From Rhynochetos jubatus (lineage: Eukaryota; Chordata; Aves; Eurypygiformes; Rhynochetidae): DNA of 64,000 nt. Under the pieces are notes generated by a model. That model was not told the origin of the DNA, ran no database searches, and worked only from the letters and a program-made list of their open reading frames with translations. The stretch spans positions 5,209,501 to 5,273,500 of the forward strand of contig CM050651.1 in NCBI GenBank assembly GCA_027574665.1, written 5' to 3'. How positions within the stretch are numbered: position 1 is the first letter of the stretch; every line of letters starts with the position of its first letter. Shown in pieces: positions 61,234 to 64,000 of this stretch. The position numbers and the translations under genes are program-made.

Positions 61234-64000
61234 GTAAACCAGATTTGAAAATACCCATTTCATAAATGGCCCAATGGTCTGTTCCTTTCCATCTATAGTC
61301 TTAGAGAACTTACATATCCAGAGTATTGTTAATGAAGAAGAAATTCCCTGACTTGAAAGGGCTTAAGTTACGGTGTTGTAGAACTACAACAGGTACTTCA
61401 AAATAAAACTTTAGAAAATTCTGCCTATGAAGGAGGAGTGCTCTTTCCTCCCACACAAACAAGCTTTTTGGAAGACCAGGGAGCCCAGACTGCTACTGCT
61501 CCATCTTTCAGCATTCTGTATTTGTGGCATACTAGACATCAAACATGGACCTCCTCCACAGTGCAAAGAATGAATAATTTGAATTTGTTTTAGAGGTTTT
61601 GTTCACATCAGTCTTTGCAGATCCATAAAATAGAGCTAGTTTCAAAACAGATCATTAGCAATACAGTCAGAGTTTGTCTTTTCCACCTGTATACATGGAG
61701 GGCAGGGGGCCAGAGGAGAAACTGTGATATCAGGTCCCACAAACCTGATTGTATCCAGTGTTCATTCATGCTCAGATATAGGTTAGGAGGAGATAAGAAT
61801 TTAGATGTATTAAGCCTTTTCATGACCAGTAAGAATCCTAGATCAGTTATTTATTTTTTTCAAATTCCTTTGATAATGGATAATATGTTGCAAGATTGTA
61901 ACAAACAACATGAAAACACCACACAGTCTCAGAACTAGGGATCAAGTCAGAAGGGCACTTCTGTACCCCACTGGCTGAGCTTTTCAAGAGCAACATAATA
62001 ACGCTGCTGCTGCACTGAAAATGAAAGTTTAAATTCAGAACTCACAGCCCTTCAGACATATCTGCCTGCCTGCCTTCCTGATATCCACAAAAGTATTCCC
62101 ACAATGACAAAACAAATCCTATGGGAGACAAACATTTCAGGAAAACAACAAAAAAAAGAAAGACAGCAGTACCTCAAAACTCAAGTTTGTCAAGTATTCA
62201 TATTTCATAATTGATACCTTATTTCTAAGGCTACTAATGTTTTGCATCTTGTATGCACACAGTTCCTTAAGCGTGGTAGCGTCACACACAGCCTCGAGTA
62301 TCCGGCCACTCACACTTGTGAATTTGATCTTTCACACAGCTACTTGTCTGAGCAATTCCCCTGAACTTTACTCAGAAAATTAGTGCCCTAATATCATATA
62401 TACAGGCAAATATTTGAAAGTGTAAGGTTTTCCTTTTCGCTATAATCAATGTAAATTTTTCATTTTTAGCCTCCTCTTTTTGTTGAAGCTGTTATGTAAG
62501 TGGTTGGTGCAGCATTTAGTTGAAGCTGGACTGCTCTGTGGACGGTCTGTATAAATCCAAACAGGTTTCCTCCTAATAATCCAGAAATTAAATCATTTTT
62601 ACAGACATACCAACAAACATCTTGCTAGAAATATAACTCTTGCATTTATTCATAAAACAAAAGCTCACACACAATCATTTTTCCTCTCTCACAAGCTCTT
62701 GCAAGTCTTACTGCAGTAGTTTACAGTCGCCAAACTCAAATTCCCACACACTCCCCTGTTGCCTATCTACCAGAGAACAACTGAAGCGCTTCACGCCAGA
62801 CTTCTTCACACAAAGCCAGCTTAATTGATAATTTAAGATAATACTCCATACTTTGTAATGAAGCATATACATTACTCCTCTTCATTTTGCCCTGGAGAGT
62901 ACATCGACAAAAGGAATCAAGTGGGAAGGACTCCAGCAGAATTCTCCAGGGCTCACCAGTTAGCAAACACAGTCAGGAGTACTTATTGCAGCCAAAAGGA
63001 GAAAGATTGTGATGAATGGGGGATTTTAATAGTCAAATTTGATTCTGTTTTAATTTAAAATAAAAAACAATGCAAGAATAGGGTTTTGCACAGAAAAAAG
63101 CAAGCCACATCTCCAAGACCTGAGTGCAATTGGACTCCAAAAGCCAACTACAAAAGGAGGCACAGGAAAGGCTTTGGTAAGGACACTTAACCTGGTAAAA
63201 TCATTTCCCTTCTCTTGCTGTTTTACTCAACTTAAGCAAGGGATATTTTCTCTACCCTTCCCAGATCATGGCAAACCAAACCAGGATTTGAGTGACTAAA
63301 ACAAGTATGGAATTTTTTGGTATCAACATGCTATCCTGCTCGTCCCTGGAAGAACTAAGTGCAAACAGTCAGTCCCTTGTTTGATCCAAGTGTTTTATAC
63401 AGCCAAACTATTTCAGTTGCATATGGCTTCTTTTCCCCAAGGATTCAAAATACCTGGGTCTTGCATTTGCCACAAGTGAACCTGCCTAGGAAATACGGCA
63501 TCCGAGCCCTCTTAGGTTTCATCTACGACACAGACAAGTCTGTGCAACCTGGTAGACTTGCCACTACACACAGACACAGCCAAGCACACTAGCACATGGG
63601 CCCCATGGGTTCAGGTGTAGTATCATGCCTCAGTGATAAACATGGGCAGGGTAGACAAAGTGTATGTCACATTATATTTCACCTGTACCCGTGAAATTAC
63701 ATGGCTTGAGTCTCCTCAGGCTCTTCACTCAGCTGAGCAAAGGAACAATTAGATTTGGAAAAACAGTAAGAGAATTTACTAGTACTGCTCCAACAATTTG
63801 GAAATTACTTTTATAGGTGACAAGCAAGATCAGCAAGGGGGAATGACAAGGTAAAAAACCCTACTAGTCCAAATTCTTGGGAAATCTGACCACCCTACCA
63901 CTGAGTTACTTTCAGTTTCAATCAACTGGAGGGAGACTCTTTGAAATCCTACTGCAAATTGTTTCTACCTGCTTGTGAAATCATAGGCAAAAAAACAGCT
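61234..64000. other. Intron-like DNA, no firm gene
   Basis: Unique sequence. An acceptor-like TTTTTCATTTTTAG ends at 62469. A strong donor (TTAT|GTAAGT) follows 26 bases later, giving a possible microexon at 62470-62495, but its phase-2 reading after exon D is unconvincing. The frames at 61615-61938 and 62640-63592 have no paired splice sites that fit. The gene suggested by the exon chain would continue to the right of this window or within it. Confidence 0.35.

Noticed and set aside
1..64000. Search by eye for tRNA, rRNA, CRISPR arrays, phage or operon features
   Set aside because: None seen. The sequence has the texture of vertebrate intron and intergenic DNA, and short open frames throughout are noise.

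Overview
This window looks like bird nuclear DNA. It is AT-rich and repeat-poor, with no prokaryote-style gene packing. It holds a 5'-truncated CR1 retrotransposon that ends in the CR1 signature octamers (ATTCTGTG, ATTCTATG), and several endogenous-retrovirus LTR fragments of kinds I recognise from bird genomes. No host gene could be named with confidence.

The best host-gene evidence is a set of short plus-strand exons separated by very long intron-like stretches. Four candidates, at 20715-20874, 54954-55014, 58192-58229 and 61051-61233, have splice-like borders. Their reading phases fit together in order (1 to 2, 2 to 0, 0 to 2, 2 to 2), and joined they read as one open, basic, proline-rich protein segment. 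A fifth candidate at 1274-1447 (phase 0 to 0) and a 30-base microexon candidate at 13468-13497 may belong to the same gene, but they do not join directly to 20715 by phase, so at least one exon would be missing. I do not recognise the protein. Most of the window is then best read as introns of one large plus-strand gene.

Layout: 1-14.9 kb is mostly unique DNA with two exon candidates, one exon-like block of ambiguous strand and a 26-base tandem duplication. 14.9-18.3 kb has two minus-strand LTRs flanking a G/T-rich tract. 18.3-36 kb is unique DNA with one good exon. 36.07-37.55 kb is the CR1 copy. 38.5-42.1 kb is an LTR cluster: one solo LTR, one probable solo LTR of another family, and a head-to-head composite of two LTR halves. 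42-64 kb is unique DNA with three exons and some blocks that resemble conserved regulatory DNA.

No tRNA, rRNA, CRISPR array or operon was seen. The exon calls rest on splice motifs, phase and the look of the peptide only. Repeat calls rest on remembered consensus features, without a database search.
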